A stretch of DNA of 14,725 bases from Desulfobacteraceae bacterium. GTDB taxonomy: Bacteria; Desulfobacterota; Desulfobacteria; Desulfobacterales; Desulfobacteraceae. Positions within the stretch are counted from its first letter, which is position 1; each line of letters starts with the position of its first letter. Made by a program: the position numbers and the translations under genes. The notes under the pieces were generated by a model. The model searched no databases. It was not told the origin of the DNA and saw only the letters and a list, made by a program, of their open reading frames with translations. The stretch is taken from contig DAOWDR010000547.1 in NCBI GenBank assembly GCA_030638935.1, forward strand, positions 1 through 14,725, given 5' to 3'. Below are positions 1 through 6,996 of the stretch, piece by piece.

Positions 1-2
1 CC

Positions 3-56
3 CTGACGGTGCAGGGTAAAGGGACAGTCATTGTAGACAAAAAATCATGGATTTAA
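3..56 (+). CDS. 3' end of an unidentified gene (partial)
   Basis: An open frame runs in from the window edge and stops with TAA at 54-56, giving 17 codons that read LTVQGKGTVIVDKKSWI. The beta-strand-like pattern (alternating V/T/I around G) looks like a real protein C-terminus, and the direction fits a gene convergent with ahcY. Both other + frames stop within the first 20 bases. The fragment is too short to name a family, and coding status itself is only probable. I see no gene in the following 120 bases. Confidence 0.4.
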   Translation: MTVQGKGTVIVDKKSWI

Positions 57-159
57 AAACCCTATGCTGTTATTTTCTTTACGAAAAACATATTTAAATT
101 TTTGCAGAAGGCCTTTTCAGGTATCTATATATTCACTCACCGAGAATTGCTGGAACTGG

Positions 160-208
160 AACAAAAAATCAAAAAAAATCACGGGGCAGAATTTTCCTGC
201 CCCGTGAT
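160..208 (-). terminator. Intrinsic terminator of ahcY
   Basis: A perfect 12-bp stem (178-189 with 197-208, core CACGGGGCAG/CTGCCCCGTG) encloses a 7-base loop. On the - strand the stem is followed by a long T-rich run (complement of the A-rich 160-178). It lies about 40 bases after the ahcY stop. The + side lacks a T tract, so it should work mainly for the - strand. Confidence 0.85.
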
Positions 209-245
209 ATAAAAAACCATTAAATTTATTGATAAAAATTATAGA

Positions 246-1691
246 TTAGTATCGATAGTGATCGGGTTTAAATGGTCCGTTCACCGGGATCCCGAGATAG
301 TCTGATTGTTCCTGGGATAATTTTGTCAGGGTAACGGACAAATTTTTCAAATGAAGTCGTGCCACTTCTTCATCCAATTCCTTGGGCAGGGTATAGACCT
401 TTGCTTCCAGTTTTTCTTGGGCCAGTTTAATCTGGGCCATGGTCTGATTGGAGAAAGAGTTGCTCATGACAAAACTTGGATGGCCGGTGGCGCATCCAAG
501 ATTGACCAGGCGCCCCTCTGCCAGCACTATAACTGAACGGCCTGATTCAAGTGTCCATTTATCCACCTGGGGCTTGATCGTAACCTTTACCGCCGTCGAA
601 TTATTATCCAGATAACTCATTTCAATCTCATTGTCAAAATGACCGATATTGCAAATAATGGACTCATCCTTCATGAGTTCAATGTGCTTGCCCTTGATGA
701 CATGGTAATTTCCCGTGGCAGTGACAAAGATATCACCCCGTGTTGCTGCATCTTCCATGGTAACCACTTCGTACCCTTCCATGGCAGCCTGGAGGGCACA
801 GATGGGATCAATTTCAGTAACCAGGACAATGGCTCCATATCCTTTCATGGAAGCTGCACAACCTTTTCCCACATCCCCATACCCGGCCACAACAACGGTT
901 TTTCCTGCCAGCATCACGTCCGTGGCCCGTTTAATTCCATCGGCCAGGGATTCACGGCATCCGTAAAGGTTGTCAAATTTTGATTTGGTAACCGCATCAT
1001 TGACATTGATCGCCGGGAAAAGCAGCTCGTTTTTGGCAGCAAGTTGGTAAAGCCTGTGGACACCGGTGGTGGTCTCCTCGGAAACCCCTCTGATATTTTT
1101 GGCGATTTTTGTCCATTTCTGATTATCTGTCCCCACGCTTACCCGGATACGGTCCACAAGGCATTTTTCATCCACGCTATGGGTCTCATTCTCCAGCAGG
1201 GATGGATTTTTTTCCATTTTTACCCCATGGTGGACAAAAAGGGTGGCATCCCCTCCATCGTCAACGATGAGATCCGGACCTGTACCGTCTGGCCAGGTCA
1301 AGGCCTGTTCCGTACACCACCAGAATTCTTCCATGGTTTCACCCTTCCAGGCAAAAACAGCAGCCGAGCCTTTTTGGGCAATGGCAGCGGCTGCATGATC
1401 CTGGGTGGAAAAAATATTACAGGTTGCCCATCTAATGTCTGCCCCCAGTTCGTAGAGGGTGTCGATGAGCATGGCGGTCTGGATGGTCATATGGAGACTG
1501 CCCATTATTTTCAGTCCTGCAAGGGGCTTTTGGGGGCCGTATTTTTCACGGATAGCCATGAGGCCCGGCATCTCTTTTTCAGACAATTGCATGTCCTTGT
1601 GGCCGTCTTCGGCAAGTGTGATATCTTTGACCTTATATTTCAAACCCAGGTCAAGGTCAATGAAACTAGGATCTTTACTTGGCTGTTGCAT
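246..1691 (-). CDS. ahcY: Adenosylhomocysteinase (S-adenosyl-L-homocysteine hydrolase)
   Basis: This cytosolic NAD-dependent enzyme splits S-adenosylhomocysteine into adenosine and L-homocysteine, removing the product inhibitor of SAM-dependent methyltransferases. The 481-residue product is at the longer end of the family. It has the substrate-site motif KSKFDNLYGCRESL, whose K236 and D240 match the catalytic Lys/Asp pair of the mammalian enzyme (K186/D190). The NAD-binding glycine motif GYGDVGKG lies at 270-277. Near the C-terminus are HPSFVMSNSFSNQ and the terminal KPDHYRY typical of tight tetramers. The ATG at 1691 is preceded by AAAGGAG at good spacing. metK lies upstream on the same strand with a 193-base gap containing a hairpin, so read-through from metK or a separate promoter are both possible. 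Identification is secure. Confidence 0.97.
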   Translation of the reverse strand: MQQPSKDPSFIDLDLGLKYKVKDITLAEDGHKDMQLSEKEMPGLMAIREKYGPQKPLAGLKIMGSLHMTIQTAMLIDTLYELGADIRWATCNIFSTQDHAAAAIAQKGSAAVFAWKGETMEEFWWCTEQALTWPDGTGPDLIVDDGGDATLFVHHGVKMEKNPSLLENETHSVDEKCLVDRIRVSVGTDNQKWTKIAKNIRGVSEETTTGVHRLYQLAAKNELLFPAINVNDAVTKSKFDNLYGCRESLADGIKRATDVMLAGKTVVVAGYGDVGKGCAASMKGYGAIVLVTEIDPICALQAAMEGYEVVTMEDAATRGDIFVTATGNYHVIKGKHIELMKDESIICNIGHFDNEIEMSYLDNNSTAVKVTIKPQVDKWTLESGRSVIVLAEGRLVNLGCATGHPSFVMSNSFSNQTMAQIKLAQEKLEAKVYTLPKELDEEVARLHLKNLSVTLTKLSQEQSDYLGIPVNGPFKPDHYRY

Positions 1692-1819
1692 TTACTAACT
1701 CCTTTTTGCCATTTTTTTTAATGGAATCTATTTTTATTGGGTTGTATCGTCGAATCAATATGCTGATTTGTTGCGCCCAAAATACAGCTTTTGTATCCCG
1801 GGTAGGGCAAGGAACAAAA

Positions 1820-1862
1820 GGCCGCACAACCTTAAAATTACATGTTTCCGGTTCAGGCGGCC
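1820..1862 (-). terminator. Hairpin between metK and ahcY, probable metK terminator
   Basis: On the - strand GGCCGC (1857-1862) pairs with GCGGCC (1820-1825), and an inner AACC/GGTT pair (1850-1853 with 1828-1831) extends the stem across small internal loops. The stem is followed by TTTTGTTCC, a weak T tract, 23 bases after the metK stop. It could be a leaky terminator that lets some transcripts continue into ahcY, or an ahcY leader structure. I could not match it to a SAM or SAH riboswitch consensus. Confidence 0.5.
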
Positions 1863-1884
1863 GTTTATTGTGGGGCTAAAAAAT

Positions 1885-3057
1885 TTATAATCCGGCCAGA
1901 TTTCTTATCTGATCTGCCTTAATGGTTCTTTCCCAATAAAAATCCGGGTCTTTTCTGCCAAAATGGCCATAGGAAGAAGTTTTTCGGTAAATGGGACGTA
2001 ATAGATCAAGTTCCTCAATAATGGCAGCCGGCCTCAGGTCAAAGACTTCCTTAACTATTTCAACGGCACGGGTTTCAGAAATTTTACCTGTTCCCATGAA
2101 GTCCACCAGCAAAGATACGGGTTCGGCAACCCCGATGGCATAGGCCACCTGAATTTCACATTTATCGGCAAGACCTGCAGCCACCATATTTTTGGCTACA
2201 TATCGTCCCATATAGGAAGCACTTCTATCTACCTTTGAGGGATCCTTACCGGAAAAACATCCGCCCCCGTGGCTACCCTGTCCACCATAGGTATCCACAA
2301 TAATTTTACGTCCGGTTACACCACAGTCTCCCATGGGACCGCCCACAACAAAACGGCCGGTGGGATTCACAAAAAATCGGGTATCCCCGTCCATCATATT
2401 TTCCGGAATTACTTTTTTAATGACCTCTTTAATAACAGCAGCCTTAAGATCGTCATAGGAAACGTCGGGGGAATGCTGGGTGGAAACAACCACTGTATCC
2501 ACTCGTTTTGGTTTTCCATCCACATACTCAATGGTCACCTGGGACTTGCCGTCGGGTCTTAAAAAATCAAGGGCACCATTTTTTCGAACCTGGGTCAGGC
2601 GTTTGGTCAGTTTATGGGCATAAAGGATGGGCATGGGCATGAGTTCTTCGGTTTCATTTGTGGCAAAACCGAACATTAACCCCTGGTCACCTGCACCCTG
2701 CTCCTTATGGAGACCTGCGCCTTCATCAACACCCTGGGCAATATCAGCAGACTGCTGGTCAATACTGGTAATAACAGAGCAGGTCTGCCAGTCAAATCCC
2801 ATATTGGAAGAATTATACCCAATTTCCTTAATGGTATTTCGAACCACTTCGGGAATATCCACATAGCAATCGGTTGTAATTTCACCGGCCACCATTGCCA
2901 TACCTGTGGTCACCAGGGTTTCGCAGGCAACCCGGCATTTTTTATCTTCAGCCATAATGGCATCCAGAATACTGTCGGAAATAGCGTCTGCCACTTTATC
3001 AGGATGGCCTTCTGTAACAGATTCAGAGGTAAACAGGGATGATTTATTTTCTGACAT
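1885..3057 (-). CDS. metK: S-adenosylmethionine synthetase
   Basis: MetK makes S-adenosylmethionine from L-methionine and ATP in the cytosol, supplying the methyl donor for the cell. The 390-residue length is normal. Visible signatures are the N-terminal ATP-site GHPDK (residues 17-21), the family signature GAGDQGLMFGFA (121-132), and the phosphate-binding loop GGGCFSGKDPSKVDRS (264-279), where Cys268 sits in a position that is often Ala. The C-terminus has YGHFGRKDPDFYWERT, also typical. The ATG at 3057 follows AAAAGGAG. A TTGACA/TATTAA promoter lies about 75 bases upstream. The gene is divergent from the adenosine kinase-like gene and upstream of ahcY, so three enzymes of the SAM cycle are adjacent. 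Confidence 0.97.
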   Translation of the reverse strand: MSENKSSLFTSESVTEGHPDKVADAISDSILDAIMAEDKKCRVACETLVTTGMAMVAGEITTDCYVDIPEVVRNTIKEIGYNSSNMGFDWQTCSVITSIDQQSADIAQGVDEGAGLHKEQGAGDQGLMFGFATNETEELMPMPILYAHKLTKRLTQVRKNGALDFLRPDGKSQVTIEYVDGKPKRVDTVVVSTQHSPDVSYDDLKAAVIKEVIKKVIPENMMDGDTRFFVNPTGRFVVGGPMGDCGVTGRKIIVDTYGGQGSHGGGCFSGKDPSKVDRSASYMGRYVAKNMVAAGLADKCEIQVAYAIGVAEPVSLLVDFMGTGKISETRAVEIVKEVFDLRPAAIIEELDLLRPIYRKTSSYGHFGRKDPDFYWERTIKADQIRNLAGL

Positions 3058-3133
3058 TCCAAACTCCTTTTATTTGATGATAATTTTATTATCTTTGGAT
3101 GATGCATATACTATTATTAAAATTTTACCACTA

Positions 3134-3162
3134 TTAATAATTTTTTACGGATCATTTGTCAA
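3134..3162 (-). promoter_or_regulatory. Sigma70-type promoter for metK
   Basis: On the - strand a perfect TTGACA (3162 to 3157) is separated by 17 bases from TATTAA (3139 to 3134). The site points to metK, whose start is 77 bases downstream of the -10. The leader in between is AT-rich with no obvious riboswitch-like structure. Confidence 0.65.
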
Positions 3163-3220
3163 TGGTGACAGAAAAATATATCAAGATATGTTCATATTTG
3201 TATAAAATACCAAAAATCCC

Positions 3221-3248
3221 TTGACAATTGGGTGACAGCTTTTATGAT
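3221..3248 (+). promoter_or_regulatory. Sigma70-type promoter for the PfkB-family kinase
   Basis: A perfect TTGACA (3221-3226) is followed after 16 bases by TATGAT (3243-3248), one mismatch from TATAAT. It drives toward the kinase start at 3317 and is back to back with the metK promoter. The resulting leader of about 60 bases contains the 12-bp palindrome at 3276-3287. Confidence 0.7.
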
Positions 3249-3275
3249 TCCCTGTAATATTATGATAAAAAATCA

Positions 3276-3287
3276 GCCCCCGGGGGC
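3276..3287. repeat. 12-bp GC palindrome in the kinase leader
   Basis: GCCCCCGGGGGC is a perfect palindrome with no loop, set in otherwise AT-rich DNA 29 bases before the kinase start. It is a possible protein-binding site or, with an opened centre, a small RNA hairpin. No function can be assigned from sequence alone. Confidence 0.4.
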
Positions 3288-3316
3288 ATACAACAACACT
3301 TTTTTGGAGAAAACAT

Positions 3317-4291
3317 ATGCCTAAAGCCAAACGAATCACCGGAATCGGAGCAGCCCTTGTGGATGTATTAATCAATGAAACAGATCAATTTCTTGAAGAT
3401 CTTGGAAAAGAGAAAGGGGGAATGACCCTTGTAACGGACCATGACATTGAATCAATTCTATCCAAAGCCTCCCAGCCCCCTGTCATTGCGGCAGGTGGCG
3501 CAGCCTGCAACACCATTGTAGGGGTGGGCAACCTGGGCGGTGATGCCAGATTTATTGGCCGCCGGGGGGATGACGCCTATGGAAAAACCTTTGAATCCCA
3601 GATACTCTCCTGCAATGTGGAACCAAAACTATCAGTTTCCCCTTCTCCCACCGGAAAAGTCTTATCCGTGATCACCCCGGATGCCCAGCGCTCCATGTTC
3701 ACCTTTCTAGGGGCTACCACTGAACTGGAACCTGACAATATCACACCCGCACTCTTCCAGGATACCGCCATCAGTGTAATTGAAGGCTATTTGCTGTTCA
3801 ACCCGGACCTGATGATGGCCTCCTTAAAAGCAGCAAAGGCGGCAGGTTCCCTCATTGCCCTGGACCTTGCCAGTTTTGAGGTGGTCAATGCCTCAAAAAC
3901 AATTTTAAAGGATATTGTAAAAGAATATGTTGATATCCTCATTGCCAATGAAGATGAGGCAAAAGCATATACAGGTTTTACCGATGAACTCCGCGCCATG
4001 GAGCTATTATCCCGGGATGTTACCTATGGGGTTTTGAAGGTGGGAAAAAGAGGCAGTTTTGTCTCTTTTAAGGGTAAGATCACCCAGATTGAACCAATGT
4101 CCGGCAATGACCCCATGGATACAACCGGTGCCGGGGATCTCTGGGCAGCAGGCTTTTTGTTCGGCATTGCCAATGGTTTTTCCATTGAAAAAAGCGGGAA
4201 ATTGGGATCTGCCTGCGGGTACGAGGTTTGCCAGGTCATGGGCGCCCAGATCCCGGAAACGGCCTGGCAAAGAATCCGGGCTTTGATATAA
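3317..4291 (+). CDS. PfkB-family carbohydrate kinase, probable adenosine kinase
   Basis: The protein is a 324-residue ribokinase-fold kinase. It carries the PfkB glycine motif GGAACNT at 60-66, a GRRGDDAYG segment at 81-89 typical of the sugar-binding lid, and the anion-hole/catalytic motif DTTGAGD at 268-274, with D274 as the expected catalytic base. The length is normal for the family. Substrate is inferred from context: divergent metK and nearby ahcY make adenosine the obvious substrate, so the enzyme would phosphorylate adenosine to AMP and pull the SAH hydrolase reaction forward. The alternative is another PfkB substrate such as ribose, fructose or a different nucleoside. The ATG at 3317 follows TTGGAGAAAACAT, a good ribosome site. 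A strong promoter lies at 3221-3248. Family is secure, adenosine specificity is probable. Confidence 0.88.
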   Translation: MPKAKRITGIGAALVDVLINETDQFLEDLGKEKGGMTLVTDHDIESILSKASQPPVIAAGGAACNTIVGVGNLGGDARFIGRRGDDAYGKTFESQILSCNVEPKLSVSPSPTGKVLSVITPDAQRSMFTFLGATTELEPDNITPALFQDTAISVIEGYLLFNPDLMMASLKAAKAAGSLIALDLASFEVVNASKTILKDIVKEYVDILIANEDEAKAYTGFTDELRAMELLSRDVTYGVLKVGKRGSFVSFKGKITQIEPMSGNDPMDTTGAGDLWAAGFLFGIANGFSIEKSGKLGSACGYEVCQVMGAQIPETAWQRIRALI

Positions 4292-4325
4292 AATCATATA
4301 TTTTTGGAGTAAAAAAACAGATTTC

Positions 4326-4353
4326 TTGATTTTTTTTGAATTTTCTTTATAAT
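4326..4353 (+). promoter_or_regulatory. Near-consensus sigma70-type promoter for flagellin
   Basis: TTGATT (4326-4331) lies 16 bases before a perfect TATAAT (4348-4353). The spacer is almost all T and A. A start near 4360 would give a leader of about 29 bases with the AAGGAGG ribosome site at 4377-4383. No good sigma28 (TAAA-N15-GCCGATAA) or sigma54 (GG-N10-GC) match was seen, which is unusual for a flagellin gene. Confidence 0.6.
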
Positions 4354-4388
4354 ATCAAGGATAAACGAAAAAGTGTAAGGAGGCCAAT

Positions 4389-5225
4389 ATGAGTTTAAAA
4401 ATAAACACAAATACAGGCAGTGCTTTTTCCAGTTACCAGTTGCAAAAAGGTCAACAGGCCTTATCAGAATCACTTGAACGCCTTTCCACCGGGAAAAGAA
4501 TCAACAAGGCCTCGGACGATGCCGCAGGCATGACGATTGCCAATACCCTTGCCAGCCAGGCAAAAGGATTTGGACAGGCCATAAAAAATTCAAATGATGC
4601 CATTTCCATCACCCAGGTGGCAGATGGTGCCCTGGGCCAGGCATCGGAGATGGTTCAGGATATCCGGGTCAAAGCCATCCAGGCGGCAAGTGCTGCCCAA
4701 TCCCCTGAAACCAGGCTTGCGATCCAGGCAGATATTGATAAATCCCTTCAAAGTATAAAAGACATTGCCCAGAACACCACTTTTAACGGTCAAAAGTTAT
4801 TGTCAGGAACTTTTACCGACAAACAATTCCAGGTGGGGGCCGCATCTGGTGAGACTCTTAACATTTCCTTGGGGTCAATTGATCCGGGGCAGATCACCCA
4901 TGACACCCTTGGTACCTTAAGCCAGATTGATGTATCCACCGAAGAAGGGGCTCAGAACGCCATCCAAGTGGCAGATGCTGCCCTGGAATACATTGGCCAA
5001 CAAAGATCCCAGGTTGGTTCAAATGCAAACCAGCTGGAATCTTCCATCAACACCCTTTCCACCGCCATGATCAATACGATTTCTGCAAAATCCGAAATCC
5101 AGGACCTGGATTTCGCAGAAGAATCAATGAACCTTAACAAGATTAAAATACTGGGAAAAACACAGGCCTTTGCCCAGGCCCAGGCCAATACCTCGGCAAA
5201 AAATATCCTGAATCTATTTGGATAA
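4389..5225 (+). CDS. Flagellin, compact type
   Basis: Flagellin is exported by the flagellar type III apparatus and polymerises into the filament. The 278-residue protein has the conserved N-terminal helical region, including LSTGKRINKASDDAAGM (residues about 32-48) and the following heptad-rich helix with NSNDAISITQVADGAL. The C-terminal helical region (about 190-278) includes NTLSTAMINTISAKSEIQDLDFAEE and ends NILNLFG. Only a short middle stretch (about 140-190) joins them, so the surface D2/D3 domains of large flagellins are absent. The start has an excellent AAGGAGG site five bases upstream. The gene stands alone between a metabolic kinase and a response regulator, with no other flagellar gene visible, so it may be one of several flagellin copies. 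No terminator was seen in the following 143 bases. Confidence 0.95.
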   Translation: MSLKINTNTGSAFSSYQLQKGQQALSESLERLSTGKRINKASDDAAGMTIANTLASQAKGFGQAIKNSNDAISITQVADGALGQASEMVQDIRVKAIQAASAAQSPETRLAIQADIDKSLQSIKDIAQNTTFNGQKLLSGTFTDKQFQVGAASGETLNISLGSIDPGQITHDTLGTLSQIDVSTEEGAQNAIQVADAALEYIGQQRSQVGSNANQLESSINTLSTAMINTISAKSEIQDLDFAEESMNLNKIKILGKTQAFAQAQANTSAKNILNLFG

Positions 5226-5368
5226 AACAATGGAAGCTAACACGGTTAACACCTTAATATCCTAAAACAAAGTTTATTTTTATTCTAAATTCAGAACGCT
5301 GAAAATTCATTGGGCGCCACGGGAATGGATGCGTTGTTTGTATATAAACAGACCAAAAAAGACTGAAC

Positions 5369-6058
5369 ATGGGAAAAATAAAAATAATTATCGCAGATGA
5401 CCATATGATTGTAAGGGAAGGCCTTATCACCTCCTTCAATAGGGAAAAATCCTTTGAAGTCATAGCTGAAGCCGATTCCGGACAGGAGGCGATACGGCTT
5501 TCATTGGAACATTTTCCAGATATCGTCATCATGGATATCAGCATGCCCGATCTCAATGGTATGGAGGCAACCAGACAAATATTATCCAAAAACCCGAATA
5601 TAAAAATCATCGCACTATCAATGCATACTAAAAAACTATATGTGATGGGCATGCTGAATGCCGGGATCTCCGGATATTTATCAAAATCCTGTTCTTTCAA
5701 AGAACTACTAAAAGCCATTGAGGTTGTTTTATCCGGCAAAATTTATCTTTGCCATGATGTTGCAAGATTTGTTGTTGAAAGCGCTTTAGCGTCTGGACAG
5801 AACAAAGGAGATCCTCGTTTTTCACTGTTATCCCAGCGGGAAAGGGAAGTTCTCCAACTCATATCAGAAGGACATAAAAATAAAAACATTGCCGACAAGC
5901 TGCATATCAGCACAAAAACCGTCCAGGTTCACAGAACAAACTTAAAAAAAAAATTAAATCTGTATAGCACTGCTGAACTTACAAAATATGCGATTTCAAA
6001 GGGCTTAACATCAATTGAGCAATCAATGGAATATCATCTCCCGGACAATATAAAATAA
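5369..6058 (+). CDS. Orphan NarL/FixJ-family response regulator
   Basis: This is a two-domain DNA-binding response regulator of 229 residues. The receiver domain (about 3-120) has acidic pocket residues D10 and D11, phospho-acceptor D56 in IVIMDISMPDLNG, switch residue S84 and conserved K106. The LuxR-type helix-turn-helix (about 151-212) begins LSQREREVLQLISEGHKNK and has STKTVQVHRTNLKKKL as the recognition segment. All key receiver residues are present, so it should respond to phosphorylation by a histidine kinase encoded elsewhere; no kinase is in this window. It follows flagellin by 143 bases on the same strand, so a role in motility control is possible but unproven. The ATG at 5369 has no strong Shine-Dalgarno sequence just before it, which suggests weak translation or coupling. 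Confidence 0.92.
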   Translation: MGKIKIIIADDHMIVREGLITSFNREKSFEVIAEADSGQEAIRLSLEHFPDIVIMDISMPDLNGMEATRQILSKNPNIKIIALSMHTKKLYVMGMLNAGISGYLSKSCSFKELLKAIEVVLSGKIYLCHDVARFVVESALASGQNKGDPRFSLLSQREREVLQLISEGHKNKNIADKLHISTKTVQVHRTNLKKKLNLYSTAELTKYAISKGLTSIEQSMEYHLPDNIK

Positions 6059-6430
6059 TAATTTTCCCTTTTTCTCCCCACTATATAAATATTACCAACG
6101 AAAACTATAATGCTAATGCTAATTCCCATTCATTAAATAATTAAAAATTAGATCTTTATTTTCAAAAAATAGGCGTTTCCCCGATTGTATTTCCCCTTAA
6201 TTTGTTGTTTTGTAAGTGTATGCCAAAGAAATGTGATCAGAGTCCATAATTTTAATTGGGCACCTCCGCTGATCGCTTTTCACACCGGGGTCAGGCAGGG
6301 GAACCGTTTCCTGCCTGATCTCGAACAACAATTACAACGCAGGATTTTCCCTAGCTACTATCTAATTTACAGCACACAATCATTATTCAAAAAAATCCCT
6401 GCACCATGAAACAAAAAAAGGAGACGGGTT
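6059..6430 (+). other. 372-base intergenic region with a long hairpin
   Basis: No convincing gene is present. The first 130 bases are very AT-rich and contain a short direct repeat of GCTAAT near 6113-6122. The second half is less AT-rich and holds the hairpin at 6286-6323. The last bases carry the AAAGGAG ribosome site of the secreted protein. A 74-codon open frame (6185-6409) spans the area but lacks a ribosome site and family features. Confidence 0.6.
6286..6323 (+). other. Long RNA hairpin of unknown role
   Basis: The arms 6286-6302 and 6307-6323 can form a 17-bp stem around a four-base loop ACCG. The core is a perfect TCAGGCAGG/CCTGCCTGA, extended on both sides by pairs that include four G-U wobbles in the + strand RNA. 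The same changes would be A-C mismatches on the - strand, so structure is favoured in a + transcript. There is no T tract, so it is not a standard terminator. It lies 108 bases before the secreted protein gene and could be a leader element, RNA end-protecting stem or part of a small RNA. Confidence 0.45.
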
Positions 6431-6814
6431 ATGACAAAATTATTTTATTTTATCAGCATTTTTCTGTTTTTCGGAATCACCGGTTCTGCAATTGGATTTG
6501 CCGGGACAAAACAAATTGCCACTGGCGAGGCATACTTTGATGTGGCCACGGGTCATAGGTATATTAAGAATTCAGAAACCACCTATGCTGAATATTCCCA
6601 AAAAGGCAAACTGCTTAGAACAGATGTTCCAAACACTCAACCCCATTTGAGCACAAGCAAATACATAACAAAAATTGACCGGGGATATTACATGGTTTAT
6701 GAAAAAAAACAGAACCAGATGATAGTACAACAAATCTTGCCCGTGGCAAACGACCACCCAGAAGGATGGAGGTGCAAACAGCTTTTGTCTGCTGAAGGAT
6801 ATGAAACAGATTAG
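6431..6814 (+). CDS. Small secreted protein of unknown function
   Basis: I do not recognise this 127-residue protein. Residues 1-24 form a typical Sec signal peptide: a short basic start (MTK), a hydrophobic core rich in F, I and L, then GSAIGFAG with a likely cleavage just after FA. The mature part is about 100 residues, polar and rich in Y, K and T. It contains a segment AYFDVATGHRYIK near 38-50 and a single Cys near the C-terminus (in WRCKQL). No lipobox, transmembrane segment or known catalytic motif is seen, so periplasmic or extracellular location is expected. An AAAGGAG ribosome site lies about 8 bases before the ATG. The gene stands alone between the response regulator and the convergent lon. 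Confidence 0.72.
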   Translation: MTKLFYFISIFLFFGITGSAIGFAGTKQIATGEAYFDVATGHRYIKNSETTYAEYSQKGKLLRTDVPNTQPHLSTSKYITKIDRGYYMVYEKKQNQMIVQQILPVANDHPEGWRCKQLLSAEGYETD

Positions 6815-6867
6815 GAAAAAACCCGGATCACAGACCTTAATCCTTCCGGAGGTGTGGAGTAAGGAGT

Positions 6868-6885
6868 GTCCCAGGGTCTTGGGAC
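6868..6885 (+). other. Small hairpin after the secreted-protein gene
   Basis: GTCCCA (6868-6873) pairs with TGGGAC (6880-6885) around a six-base loop. An alternative fold pairs CCAGG (6871-6875) with CCTGG (6885-6889). No T tract follows, so a terminator role for the upstream gene is weak. It could stabilise the 3' end of the message. Confidence 0.25.
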
Positions 6886-6933
6886 CTGGTTCCAATAATT
6901 GAAAAATAAAAGCCCATGAACACCGACCCTTCT

Positions 6934-6973
6934 AAAAAATAACGGGGGTGCAGCCCTCTATCAGCACCCCCGT
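6934..6973 (-). terminator. Intrinsic terminator of lon
   Basis: A perfect 10-bp stem ACGGGGGTGC/GCACCCCCGT (6942-6951 with 6964-6973) surrounds a 12-base loop. On the - strand it is followed by TTATTTTTTAG. It begins 24 bases after the lon stop. The + side has only AATTTTC after the stem, so weak bidirectional activity toward the secreted-protein gene is possible. Confidence 0.85.
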
Positions 6974-6996
6974 AGCAATTTTCAATCTTAACCACC

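Noticed and set aside
1044..1721. 225-codon open frame on the + strand
   Set aside because: It is antisense to ahcY, whose motifs and ribosome site are clear. The composition has no domain signal and reflects codon bias of the opposite strand.
1692..1884. SAM or SAH riboswitch before ahcY
   Set aside because: The known consensus cores were looked for by eye and not found; only a simple hairpin is present.
4356..4362. CsrA-like CAAGGAT site upstream of flagellin
   Set aside because: The core matches, but it overlaps the predicted transcript start from the TATAAT promoter, so it may not be in the RNA. The AAGGA within the ribosome site alone is not evidence.
5231..5266. 11-codon mini-ORF directly after flagellin
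   Set aside because: Too short, without its own ribosome site; chance frame.
6185..6409. 74-codon open frame before the secreted-protein gene
   Set aside because: No ribosome site, no recognisable domain, and it spans the hairpin at 6286-6323, which better explains the sequence.
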